Of a stretch of DNA of 12,032 bases, positions 1 to 6,805 are shown one piece after another; the stretch's first letter is position 1; every line of letters begins with the position of its first letter. The stretch comes from Bryobacterales bacterium (lineage in GTDB: Bacteria; Acidobacteriota; Terriglobia; Bryobacterales; Bryobacteraceae): NCBI GenBank assembly GCA_016789785.1, contig JAEUQE010000039.1:1-12032 (forward strand), in the 5' to 3' direction. The notes under the pieces were generated by a model, which was not told where the DNA came from, did no database searches, and was given only the letters and a program-made list of their open reading frames with translations. The position numbers and the translations under genes are program-made.

Positions 1-1407
1 GAGCATGAGGTCTTGACCCCAACGATCGCCCAACTCGCCGATCCGCGCGCGCAACGCTCGCCGATGTTCCATCAGGGCAGCGCGGTACTTCGGATTCCCG
101 GCCAGATTCACTGTCTCGCCCGGGTCCTTCTCCATGTCGACCAACAACTCCTGCCGGCCCGGGCCAACGAACACCGAGTATTTGAAACGCCCCGACCGCA
201 GGCAGCGCGAATCGGTGCACTCGATGACCACATCCTTGCGCCATCCTGGGGCGGACCCGGACTCGACAATGCGGCGCACGCTGCGGCCTAGCAGTCCCGG
301 GGGCGCCTGGATTCCAGCGTAGTCGCAGAGCGTCGGCAGAAGATCGACGCAGGAGGAAACGAGATGCTTGCGGTCTACTCGTCCTGTGGGCGTGTGCCCG
401 GGCCACGAGACGATGAACGGAACGCGGGCGGACTCCTCGAAGGGCAGGCTTTTGTGCTCGAAGCCGTGCGCCGAGTCCATGTCGCCATGATCGCTCGAGA
501 ACAGGACCATGGTATTCCTGTCGAGGCCAGTATCGCGCAGGGCGGTCAACACCCTCCCGATCTCCGCGTCGACGCGCTCGGTCAACCGGCAGTAGGCCCA
601 GCGATGGAGCCGCCAGTCCTCTTCCTTCCAATGCTTGCGAGCCCAACCGCGGAAGCTCTGGTAGCGTCCGAGTGCATCCGGTTCCTCGCGGGTAGGACCA
701 TGGTTGGGCGGAAGGGGCGGGCAGAATTTCCGGAAGAACTCACTGCGGTCGACGCCCTTCGGCAAGACCGACGCCTCCGCCACGCATTGGCGTTCCACAA
801 CCGACTTCGGGTACATGGAGGGAAGGCCGTTCGCCTTCGTGTAGGCATCAATGGCCATGTAGCAAATATCGTGGGGATTGATGAAGGAGGCGACCATCAG
901 AAAGGGCCGCGGGTGTTTCTCGCGGAGGAAGGTGACGCAGGCATCGGCCAGCCCGTCGCGTTCATCGTCAGTAATGTATTCGAAGCCGATGTTTTGCGGG
1001 GTCATGGGGGCGGGCCAGTGGGTCTTGCCGCCAAACACTGTTCGATAGTTGGACCTGCCGAAGACGTTGCCCAGGGAGTTCGCGAGGGTCTGCTGTGGGA
1101 CCTTGGCCGGGCCGTTGCCGCGCATGTCGAAGCGGCTCGGGTAGTGCCCGGTCATCATGGAGGTCCGGGCGGGCATGCAGACAGGGTTCGATGCATAGGC
1201 GCGTTCGAAGCGCACACCGGTCGCGGCGAGGCTGTCCATGGCGGGCGTTTTCACCCATTGGTTGCCGGTGCAACTCATCATGCCGGCATGCTGCTGGTCG
1301 GTCATGATGTAGAGGATGTTCGGGCGATCGCCGTTGGCTGCGCTTGCGGCGGCCGCGCCCGCTGCTGACCCGATGAATGCTCGCCGTCCGATTCCCTTTC
1401 GATGCAA
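1..1407 (-). CDS. Tat-exported type I (formylglycine) sulfatase, 3' end cut by window edge
   Basis: Hydrolyses sulfate esters in the cell envelope or outside the cell; the substrate cannot be read from the sequence. The 469 visible codons are unbroken and run off the left edge. Judging from the C-terminal motif E-x-D-P-x-E-x-x-N-L-A followed by a charged helix, only a few residues should be missing. The N-terminus has a twin-arginine signal (G-R-R-A-F-I-G, residues 7-13) and an Ala-rich stretch to about residue 24. The catalytic motif is C-M-P-A-R at 77-81, where Cys77 would be converted to formylglycine. Metal and active-site residues are visible at D37 (I-M-T-D-Q-Q), at D306-H307-G308-D309, and at H318-K319 downstream. 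The TTG start at 1405-1407 is chosen because no in-frame ATG precedes the signal peptide and an AAGGAGGC site lies just upstream. The gene follows the AAA ATPase gene by 110 bp on the same strand, with no obvious terminator between them. The family is certain; the substrate is unknown. Confidence 0.95.
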   Translation of the reverse strand, partial: MHRKGIGRRAFIGSAAGAAAASAANGDRPNILYIMTDQQHAGMMSCTGNQWVKTPAMDSLAATGVRFERAYASNPVCMPARTSMMTGHYPSRFDMRGNGPAKVPQQTLANSLGNVFGRSNYRTVFGGKTHWPAPMTPQNIGFEYITDDERDGLADACVTFLREKHPRPFLMVASFINPHDICYMAIDAYTKANGLPSMYPKSVVERQCVAEASVLPKGVDRSEFFRKFCPPLPPNHGPTREEPDALGRYQSFRGWARKHWKEEDWRLHRWAYCRLTERVDAEIGRVLTALRDTGLDRNTMVLFSSDHGDMDSAHGFEHKSLPFEESARVPFIVSWPGHTPTGRVDRKHLVSSCVDLLPTLCDYAGIQAPPGLLGRSVRRIVESGSAPGWRKDVVIECTDSRCLRSGRFKYSVFVGPGRQELLVDMEKDPGETVNLAGNPKYRAALMEHRRALRARIGELGDRWGQDLML

Positions 1408-1412
1408 GGCTG

Positions 1413-1420
1413 GCCTCCTT
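1413..1420 (-). promoter_or_regulatory. Strong ribosome binding site that fixes the TTG start of the sulfatase
   Basis: Read on the minus strand this is AAGGAGGC, close to a perfect anti-Shine-Dalgarno match, with the TTG at 1407-1405 following after five bases. It supports the rare TTG start and keeps the complete twin-arginine signal in the protein. Starting at the first in-frame internal ATG would delete the signal peptide. Confidence 0.8.
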
Positions 1421-1517
1421 GTGCTGGACCGACCATGATACTTCACGGCGAGGGTCGAAGAGCCATGCGGTCGGCCGGGTGCTGATCCTCGCACTCCGGC
1501 CGGCCGCGAACGTCGGC

Positions 1518-3035
1518 TCACTCTCCCTTGGACTCTCCGCTTTCGTGACACACTACGACCGCGGGCGGCACGTTCCGGTGCTGACGCGACATCTGCTCGG
1601 CGTGCGAGTATCGCGTCTTGTTGTCACGAAGCTGGCGGATCGCCTGCATCAGGTAAACCGTACCCGACTGAGGCGGGGCCTGCGTGGCGAGATCGTAGGC
1701 ATAGAGCGCCTTGGCATCCTCCACCAGTCGCTTCATGTCGGCGCCCGTGAAGCCTTCCGACTCGCGCAGCACCACGTCCATGTCGACCTGCCTCAGGCTC
1801 GGCGGAAGCAGTTCCAATTGGCGCTCAAGGATCTTCCAGCGCGCGCCGGTATCGGGCAGCTTCATCTCAAGCCACAACTCCACACGGCCCGAACGCACCA
1901 GCGCCGGCGGGAGATGCTCCAACCGCATGGCAGTCAGCATCACGCAGACCCGCGCATTGCTCTCGCTCTCCAGGCCATCGATCATGGTCAGCAGGTAGCG
2001 GTACAGACCGCGCTCTTCGCCTGATTCGAAGATCGCATCGGCATCGTCGATGAAGATCACCGCCGGCGAGTTCTCCTTCGCGGCTTGGAAGACCTGGTTC
2101 ACGCGGTGGTAGAAGTCCGAACTGCCCGCGATGAACGTACCGTCGATGAGCAGGAACTTCCCCTTCAGCCGGTGCGCGAGGGCGCGCCCGACGGTGGTCT
2201 TACCCGTTCCTGCTGGTCCATAGAGCAGGACGCCGCGCTTCGGACGTAGCTGTAGTTCTTCCGCCAGCCGATCGTTCTCAAGCGGCAGGACGATGTTTAC
2301 CTCCAGGCTTCGCACCACGTCATCCACGCCCTCCAGAGAGGTGAGGTCCACCTGGGCGACTTCCTCCAGGTCGACGTTGCTGGTCAGCCTTTGAGAGCGT
2401 AGATACTCGATGAAGCGATCCGTCGGCACGACGCTATCCGCTTGAAGCGCGCGGCAGGCGGCCTGTAACTGGTGCGCGTCGAGCTTGGGCGCGAAGCGGT
2501 AAACCTTGGCGAAGTCCATGGTTGCGGCGCGGTGGTCGCCGAGCCACAGGGAGCACAGAAACGCGTAGTCTTCCTTCTGGAAGCGCCCGATTCCCACGTC
2601 GAAACTGCGATCCGCGGCAACCTTCGGCCCATGTTGGGCTTCCAGGATCAGCTTGCGGTCGAGCTTCCGGGCCAATTCGCAAAGCGCCGCGAACGGGATC
2701 TCCACAAAGCCATGGCGGGGGTAGTTATAGTGACAACTGAGAACGCCCAGAAGGCCGGAGAGATCGTCCACATACACATGTGAATGAGCTTCCAGCGCAT
2801 TGCGCACACAGTGATACAGAGCTTCCTCCATGGCGTGCGGGTCGGAGGCGCCAATGGCTTCGACAATGTGACGCGCCGACAGATACTGGCCTCCCGTAGT
2901 GCTGTGGGCGGCGGCAAGAACAGTGGACTTTCCACGGCCAGAGCCGCTGGTAAGGCGGACGATCGGGCCGCGATCGATAGAGGCGAGCAGGCCCTGGTAG
3001 GCACACTGCTGGCGAGGCGATAAGGGAATCGTCAT
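1518..3035 (-). CDS. AAA-family ATPase with two nucleotide-binding modules (Cdc48/FtsH-like C-terminal module)
   Basis: A cytosolic protein of 505 residues with no signal peptide or membrane helix; probably a protein-remodelling ATPase, but the target is unknown. The N-terminal module is divergent: a P-loop S-G-S-G-R-G-K-S (30-37) and a Walker B-like H-V-Y-V-D-D (86-91). A linker of about 170 residues follows. The C-terminal module is a classical AAA domain: Walker A G-P-A-G-T-G-K-T (273-280), Walker B V-I-F-I-D-D (326-331), and a second region of homology ending in R-S-G-R (381-384) with both arginine-finger candidates present. A C-terminal lid follows, with E-G-F-T-G-A-D at 427-433. The second acidic Walker B residue is Asp rather than Glu, and the usual sensor-1 Asn (T-N-R) appears as Met370 in T-A-M-R. 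The ATG has no clear Shine-Dalgarno site in front of it, so the mRNA may have a very short leader or the start may be elsewhere. The neighbouring sulfatase gives no hint of its job. Confidence 0.85.
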   Translation of the reverse strand: MTIPLSPRQQCAYQGLLASIDRGPIVRLTSGSGRGKSTVLAAAHSTTGGQYLSARHIVEAIGASDPHAMEEALYHCVRNALEAHSHVYVDDLSGLLGVLSCHYNYPRHGFVEIPFAALCELARKLDRKLILEAQHGPKVAADRSFDVGIGRFQKEDYAFLCSLWLGDHRAATMDFAKVYRFAPKLDAHQLQAACRALQADSVVPTDRFIEYLRSQRLTSNVDLEEVAQVDLTSLEGVDDVVRSLEVNIVLPLENDRLAEELQLRPKRGVLLYGPAGTGKTTVGRALAHRLKGKFLLIDGTFIAGSSDFYHRVNQVFQAAKENSPAVIFIDDADAIFESGEERGLYRYLLTMIDGLESESNARVCVMLTAMRLEHLPPALVRSGRVELWLEMKLPDTGARWKILERQLELLPPSLRQVDMDVVLRESEGFTGADMKRLVEDAKALYAYDLATQAPPQSGTVYLMQAIRQLRDNKTRYSHAEQMSRQHRNVPPAVVVCHESGESKGE

Positions 3036-3063
3036 ATAGGGTACTAATGGGTTCAGTTAGTGG

Positions 3064-3081
3064 ACTGATGACACTGATGAC
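3064..3081. repeat. Tandem 9-bp repeat upstream of the AAA ATPase gene
   Basis: ACTGATGAC occurs twice back to back, 29 bases from the AAA start codon. The second copy overlaps a CACTG-ATGA-CAGTG dyad (3072-3085). Its placement in the expected promoter or leader region suggests a protein binding site, but with two copies only, chance is possible. Confidence 0.45.
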
Positions 3082-3348
3082 AGTGGTTACTGGCTACCGT
3101 TGATCATGCGGCATCAACCGCCGCGAAAGGGGAATCCCCGCTCGATCAGATTGCGCGGAGTGGCGCTTGCGCAGCCGGCGAAATCGCGCGGCAGGGCTTC
3201 GATCTGTGACGAAAAAGCTAACGGACTTGAGTATTTTGTGATGTGGACCGCACGTCCACTTGGCGGGACGAGGGCTAGTTGCCAACAGGATTTCGTCTGT
3301 GTTTCATGACGGTTCTCTGATGTTATCCCATTCTACCCAAAAAACAAA

Positions 3349-3364
3349 TAGTACGTTGGTACTA
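3349..3364. promoter_or_regulatory. Operator-like dyad in the AT-rich patch
   Basis: TAGTAC and GTACTA flank a 4-base centre (GTTG), a perfect 6-bp inverted repeat. It lies in the AT-rich core between the divergent genes, about 135 bases before the chosen start of the membrane protein gene. A regulator binding site is an inference from position and symmetry only. Confidence 0.3.
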
Positions 3365-3381
3365 CTTACTATCTTTTTCCG

Positions 3382-3403
3382 TGGCGGACGGGCAGGTCCG
3401 CCA
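3382..3403. repeat. 8-bp perfect hairpin, possible dispersed palindromic repeat
   Basis: TGGCGGAC and GTCCGCCA pair perfectly around a 6-base loop. The element marks the sharp change from the AT-rich patch to GC-rich sequence, and is followed by the tandem CCAAGGGG and a 12-bp palindrome. No T-run follows on the plus strand, so it does not look like an intrinsic terminator in that direction. On the minus strand it is followed by an A-rich run (AAAAAG), again not a U-tract. It may be a REP-like genomic repeat; copies elsewhere cannot be seen from this window. Confidence 0.5.
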
Positions 3404-3461
3404 GAAGAGTGGCCAAGGGGTCCAAGGGGACAGTCCGTGAGGCGGCGACCGATCGCTTCCG

Positions 3462-3473
3462 CCCTGATCAGGG
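3462..3473. repeat. 12-bp perfect palindrome before the membrane protein start
   Basis: CCCTGATCAGGG is self-complementary over all 12 bases and ends 26 bases before the ATG at 3500. It could be an operator or part of the same palindromic cluster as the hairpin at 3382-3403. Confidence 0.4.
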
Positions 3474-3499
3474 GCGCCAGTTCCGCCGATAAGAAGGAC

Positions 3500-4648
3500 A
3501 TGGAGGATATTCTCGAACGGTTCCTCGCCTTTACCCACCCCTACCTCCGGCAGGCAGGTGTTCTTGCGGGTTGGCTGTTTGTGGGGATGTTCGTTCTCGA
3601 TGGGATTGGGTTCCGGATCATGGAGCCGAATGCCAAGGGAAGCCGCTGGAAAGAGCGGTTGGGAGAACTGGCGATGGCAGGCGCGCTGGCGGTCTACCTT
3701 CTGTGGAGCCACCGCGACTATTTGCTGCCCGGGCTTGTCAACGCGCTGATTGCCGCGGCGCCCCTGGCCGCGCTGTTCGCGATGCAACTGATTCTGATCG
3801 CCGTCGGCTACCATCAGTTGAAGCGGAAGTGGATTCCGCCGGCGGCGCTACTGGCGCTGGCCGCAACGGGTGTGGGGGTCTGGCGGGCAGCGCGGGATAC
3901 GGGATGGCGCGAGTGGAGCAAGGCATCGATGGAAGGCAAGCCCTCCGCTCTGCACGCCTATCTGCGGGAGCATGCAGGCTCACCCTGGGCAGCCAATGCA
4001 CGCGACCGGCTGGCTGTCCAGGCCCGGCGGTGGCGTCAGTTCCGCGACAAGTTGTCGCCGGAGTTCCGCAAGCCTTACCGTCCTGCGCTGCCGGAAGCGA
4101 TCTTCCGGGCAGTGGAGACCGTGGAGGCGGGGCGGCCGTTGGCAATTGCGTCGACTCGGGGAATGTCCCCGGATGCCGGCGTCGATATTGCGAATCCGTC
4201 TTACACCTGGGGCGTAGAGCGCCAGGTGAGGCGTCTTGTGGAGGCGTTTGGCGGGGAGACTGTGCCAGCCTCGAAGTCCCAGCCTCCCTTTGCGGACGGC
4301 GGCGTGACGCTTGAGTTGACGGCGCTCCCTTATGGCGACTATGGGGGCCGAAGGTTGGTCTCCCTGCGGCTCAAGGTGGAGGTCTACCATCCTGGTCAAG
4401 CCGAGCCTGCGTGGACAGATGTGGAGGAAGGACATCCACCGGCCCAGTTCACGATCCTGGCAAGACAGAGCGCCCGGGACGCTGCCCTCGGCTTTGCGTT
4501 TGAAGATCTCGAGGCAAAGATGGACCGCGAACTGGATCTGAAGAGATTCGAGAAACTGGGGAGTGACCTGCGGTTCGACGTGCGGACATCGGAGCTTTTT
4601 GCGCCTGCCCGGGAGTGGGTGCAGCGCCGCTGGGTTGCGTCGAACTGA
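3500..4648 (+). CDS. Unrecognised membrane protein with four N-terminal helices and a soluble C-terminal domain
   Basis: I do not recognise the family. The 382-residue protein has hydrophobic segments at about 18-36, 57-72, 76-104 and 112-130, followed by roughly 250 soluble residues. Just after the last helix, Y-L-R-E-H-A-G-S-P-W-A-A-N-A-R (154-168) resembles the 'Y-x-x-x-x-P-x-S-x-x-A-x-x-A-R' helical repeat seen in TPR-like proteins, but only one copy is visible. The remainder has beta-type alternation (267-297) and a charged helix near 334-355. The frame stays open further upstream to 3260, but that stretch is Arg/Pro-rich, crosses the hairpin and AT-rich region, and looks non-coding. I therefore start at ATG 3500, where AAGAAGG lies only two bases upstream, an unusually short spacing. 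The stop codon is inside a TGACCGGTCA palindrome (4646-4655). It is separated from the respiratory operon by 215 bp and there is no sequence evidence that it belongs to it. Confidence 0.65.
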   Translation: MEDILERFLAFTHPYLRQAGVLAGWLFVGMFVLDGIGFRIMEPNAKGSRWKERLGELAMAGALAVYLLWSHRDYLLPGLVNALIAAAPLAALFAMQLILIAVGYHQLKRKWIPPAALLALAATGVGVWRAARDTGWREWSKASMEGKPSALHAYLREHAGSPWAANARDRLAVQARRWRQFRDKLSPEFRKPYRPALPEAIFRAVETVEAGRPLAIASTRGMSPDAGVDIANPSYTWGVERQVRRLVEAFGGETVPASKSQPPFADGGVTLELTALPYGDYGGRRLVSLRLKVEVYHPGQAEPAWTDVEEGHPPAQFTILARQSARDAALGFAFEDLEAKMDRELDLKRFEKLGSDLRFDVRTSELFAPAREWVQRRWVASN

Positions 4649-4796
4649 CCGGTCACTGGAGGTCAGCTCTTCCTCCAATTGGCGGCGGAGTGGGTGAAGC
4701 CGTGCTCCGCGTGCGGCTGCTCGCTTATCGCTTGGGAGAAATCGCGCACTTTCGCAGGATCTGGGTGAGGCTTCGCACAATCCCCCAGTACATTCC

Positions 4797-4813
4797 CCAC
4801 TGAAAGTCAGTGG
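4797..4813. promoter_or_regulatory. Perfect 7-bp dyad upstream of the respiratory operon (possible operator)
   Basis: CCACTGA and TCAGTGG flank a 3-base centre (AAG). The site lies about 50 bases before the first ATG of the operon and directly abuts the weak -35 region of the promoter candidate at 4814-4842, a normal place for a regulator. It does not match the FNR-type TTGAT-N4-ATCAA consensus, so an FNR-type regulator is not supported. The compact loop also allows an RNA hairpin, but no U-run follows. Confidence 0.4.
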
Positions 4814-4842
4814 TTCTATGGGGATTTTCCGTTTGGTATACG
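4814..4842 (+). promoter_or_regulatory. Candidate extended -10 promoter for the bc-cbb3 operon
   Basis: TGGTATACG at 4834-4842 gives an extended -10 (TGN followed by TATACG). With a 17-bp spacer the -35 hexamer would be TTCTAT (4814-4819), which is weak. Transcription would begin near 4849, leaving a leader of about 15 bases before the ATG at 4864. This is pattern matching only, with no experimental start site. Confidence 0.3.
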
Positions 4843-4863
4843 GCGTGCACCCCCAGGCGGGTC

Positions 4864-5073
4864 ATGGGTGCGGAACTGACCTGGGTTGCCCTCGCCGCGA
4901 GTCTATTCATGGGCTTGGGGGGCGCGTGTCTGTTCGCGTACGCCTTGAAAAAAGACTACTTCCATAACCTCGAGGAAGCCAAATACCACGTCTTCTGGTC
5001 TGACCTTGAGGAACTCGTAGAGACATCCCGGGAGCAAGAAGATGAAGGAATTGAAAGAGGTTCCACGACGTAG
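4864..5073 (+). CDS. ccoS: CcoS-like cbb3 oxidase assembly protein
   Basis: A 69-residue protein with one N-terminal membrane helix (about 5-25) followed by [18 protein letters not shown]. This matches the CcoS/FixS pattern of a single helix, a short basic turn, an aromatic residue and D/N-L-E, then a hydrophobic-aromatic stretch and an acidic tail. CcoS is needed in other bacteria for delivery of cofactors to the cbb3 oxidase, which fits the ccoN and ccoO genes downstream. The frame continues upstream to a GTG at 4810, but that extension (with T-P-R-R) would sit on the dyad and promoter candidates, so ATG 4864 is preferred although its Shine-Dalgarno site is poor. The gene overlaps the start of the Rieske gene by 32 bases. 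The acidic tail (from about 48 on) is longer than usual and partly imposed by this overlap. Confidence 0.7.
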   Translation: MGAELTWVALAASLFMGLGGACLFAYALKKDYFHNLEEAKYHVFWSDLEELVETSREQEDEGIERGSTT

Positions 5074-5500
5074 CCTGTTGACCTGGCTATCGAGCGTGGC
5101 GCTGTTCGGTTCGGCGGTGATCAGCGCGCTGGCGAACTTCGTGTTCTTGAAGCCGCGCGCGACCTATGGCGCACCCAGCCGGTTCTCGATCGGACGGCCG
5201 GACCAGTTCCCGTCGGGTTCCCGGATTGCGATTGAACAGCGGCGGATCTGCGTGGCGCGCGAAGGCAACCAGATGGCGGTGATCTCCACCACCTGCACGC
5301 ACCTGGGCTGCATTGTCGGCGTTGCGGACACAGGTTTTTCGTGCCCGTGCCATGGGTCGAGGTATGACCAGGACGGCAACGTGACCGGCGGCCCGGCTCC
5401 GAAGGCGCTGCCGTGGTACCAGGTAAAACTCGCGCCGAATGGGGAGTTGGAAGTGGATACGAGCGTGGAAATCAACCCCGGAACTTACTACAACGTATGA
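5042..5500 (+). CDS. Rieske [2Fe-2S] subunit of a cytochrome bc complex
   Basis: Takes electrons from quinol at the Qo site of cytochrome b and passes them to cytochrome c. The 152-residue protein has an N-terminal R-R-S-L-L motif (9-13) and one membrane helix (about 13-33), typical of Tat-inserted Rieske proteins. The cluster motifs are C-T-H-L-G-C (85-90) and C-P-C-H-G-S (101-106). From the family, C85, H87, C101 and H104 hold the cluster and C90-C103 form the disulfide. Ser106 and Tyr108, which raise the cluster potential in mitochondrial-type proteins, are both present. The GGGAG about 10 bases upstream supports ATG 5042 even though it overlaps ccoS. The stop overlaps the cytochrome b start (ATGA), suggesting translational coupling. 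Equivalent names in other systems are qcrA or petC. Confidence 0.95.
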   Translation: MKELKEVPRRSLLTWLSSVALFGSAVISALANFVFLKPRATYGAPSRFSIGRPDQFPSGSRIAIEQRRICVAREGNQMAVISTTCTHLGCIVGVADTGFSCPCHGSRYDQDGNVTGGPAPKALPWYQVKLAPNGELEVDTSVEINPGTYYNV

Positions 5501-6789
5501 GTACGGCGACAGAAAACACAGCGAAACAACAAGGTCTTCTCAGTGTTCTGAAGGATCTGCCGCGGAGCGTCTGGACGTCGGTGTTCCGGAATCCGCTGCC
5601 GTCGTCGGAACTCGGACAGGCGCAAACCTCCTTCACCAATTTCTTCCTTCATATTCATCCGGTGAAGGTGAATCGCCACACGCTGAAGGCCACCTATACC
5701 TTTGGCCTGGGCCTGATGTCATTCTTCATGTTTGTCATTCTGACGGTGACGGGCGTGCTCTTAATGTTCTACTACGTCCCGTCGATCGAACAGGCCTATG
5801 ACCGTATGTTGGATCTCAGAGGATCGGTGGCCTTCGGCACGTTTCTGAGGAATATGCACCGCTGGGCGGCGCATGGCATGGTGATTGTGGTTTTCCTGCA
5901 CATGTGCCGTGTATTTCTGACCGGATCTTATAAGAAGCCGCGGGAATTCAATTGGGTGATCGGTGTTCTGCTGTTGCTGCTTACTCTGTTTTCGAGTTTC
6001 ACAGGCTATCTGTTGCCGTGGGACCAGTTGGCTTTCTGGGCGATCACGGTAGGCGCGACCATCGCCACTTATGCCCCCTTCGTCGGCCAGAAAATTCAGT
6101 TCCTGCTACTGGGCGACAACCTGGTGGGGCAGGAGGCGCTGCTGCGCTTCTATGTGCTGCATGTTGTGGTGCTGCCGCTGATCCTAACCTTGCTGGTGGC
6201 GGTGCATTTCTGGCGGATCCGCAAGGATGGTGGTCTGTCGCGGCCGCCGGAAGCGGAAGTCGCGCCGGGATCCGGCGAAGTCGCGGTGAAACTGCTCACT
6301 CCCGTCCAAGGCAAGCAAAGCTTCGGGCTGATGGGTTTGGTGCGGGGGCCGTTTACGAAGGTCGGGAACGTGCCGGACAACACGGTGTTCAGTTGGCCGC
6401 ACCTGCTGACGGCGGAGTTGTTCGTTTTTGTGATCACGCTCGCGGTACTGCTGGTGGTTTCGCTGATGTTCCATGCCCCGTTGGAGGAGCCGGTGAATGC
6501 GCTGCATCCGCCGAATCCCGCCAAGGCGCCGTGGTACTTTCTCGGGCTGCAGGAGTTAGTGAGTTACTCGGCGTTCTGGGGCGGCGTGGGGATTCCGGGA
6601 TTGGAGGTGCTGCTGCTGATCATGGTCCCGTACATCGACCGGAATCAAAAAGGTGTGGGTAAGTGGTTTCCGAAGGAGCGGCTCCTGGCGAATACGCTCT
6701 TTGTGACGTTCGCCCTGTTGAACATCGGGCTGATCATTGTCGGCACGTTGTTCCGCGGTCCGAACTGGGATTTTGTCACGCCATGGTGA
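5497..6789 (+). CDS. Fused cytochrome b subunit of a bc (b6-like) quinol:cytochrome c oxidoreductase
   Basis: The membrane-embedded quinol-oxidising subunit, 430 residues, combining the b6-like N-terminal part and the subunit IV-like part. Haem ligands are H121 and H135 in helix B and H222 and H237 in helix D. The 14 intervening residues in helix D are the b6-type spacing; mitochondrial cytochrome b has 13. The Qo-side motif G-Y-L-L-P-W-D-Q is at 170-177. The Qo loop reads [12 protein letters not shown] (342-353), so the position of Glu in PEWY is Pro, with a Glu eight residues further on. A polar linker (about 243-290) joins the two halves. The start is the ATG overlapping the Rieske stop codon; the open frame further upstream lies inside the Rieske gene. 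Equivalent names are qcrB or petB/petD. Confidence 0.95.
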   Translation: MSTATENTAKQQGLLSVLKDLPRSVWTSVFRNPLPSSELGQAQTSFTNFFLHIHPVKVNRHTLKATYTFGLGLMSFFMFVILTVTGVLLMFYYVPSIEQAYDRMLDLRGSVAFGTFLRNMHRWAAHGMVIVVFLHMCRVFLTGSYKKPREFNWVIGVLLLLLTLFSSFTGYLLPWDQLAFWAITVGATIATYAPFVGQKIQFLLLGDNLVGQEALLRFYVLHVVVLPLILTLLVAVHFWRIRKDGGLSRPPEAEVAPGSGEVAVKLLTPVQGKQSFGLMGLVRGPFTKVGNVPDNTVFSWPHLLTAELFVFVITLAVLLVVSLMFHAPLEEPVNALHPPNPAKAPWYFLGLQELVSYSAFWGGVGIPGLEVLLLIMVPYIDRNQKGVGKWFPKERLLANTLFVTFALLNIGLIIVGTLFRGPNWDFVTPW

Positions 6790-6805
6790 GGAAAGGACAC
6801 GGCAT

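Larger units (their letters stand above)
3036..3499. other. Divergent intergenic region, rich in short dyads, with an AT-rich core
   Basis: These 464 bases separate the minus-strand AAA gene from the plus-strand membrane protein gene. I see no convincing gene: the short open frames have no recognisable domain and poor start contexts. Positions of about 3302-3380 are clearly more AT-rich than the flanks, with runs of A and T. Several dyads are present: GTTGAT/ATCAAC at 3099-3118, GGGGA/TCCCC at 3129-3139, TAGTAC/GTACTA at 3349-3364, a strong hairpin at 3382-3403, a tandem CCAAGGGG at 3413-3429, and a 12-bp palindrome at 3462-3473. Both promoters should lie here, but I cannot assign convincing -35/-10 pairs. 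Confidence 0.6.

Noticed and set aside
364..1368. Plus-strand open frame of 334 codons opposite the sulfatase
   Set aside because: It is antisense to an unbroken sulfatase with all catalytic motifs. Its predicted protein has no recognisable domain and its length is explained by high GC at the codon positions of the real gene.
1377..2024. Plus-strand open frame of 215 codons opposite the end of the AAA gene
   Set aside because: It is the mirror of a well-supported AAA domain, has a low-complexity His/Arg/Leu-rich translation and no matching family.
3100..3309. Short open frames on both strands in the divergent intergenic region
   Set aside because: They overlap one another and the dyads, have no ribosome binding site and no recognisable domain. 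A degraded mobile-element gene is possible but cannot be supported.
3260..3499. N-terminal extension of the membrane protein upstream of ATG 3500
   Set aside because: The extra 80 residues are Arg/Pro/Gly-rich, run through the AT-rich patch and the hairpin, and precede a natural start with a hydrophobic N-terminus.
4645..4666. CTGACC/GGTCAG hairpin after the membrane protein gene as a terminator
   Set aside because: The stem is only six base pairs with a 10-base loop and is not followed by a T-run; termination there cannot be claimed.
4684..4715. GCGGAG/CTCCGC inverted repeat in the gap before ccoS
   Set aside because: The arms are only six bases and about 14 bases apart in GC-rich sequence, easily expected by chance.
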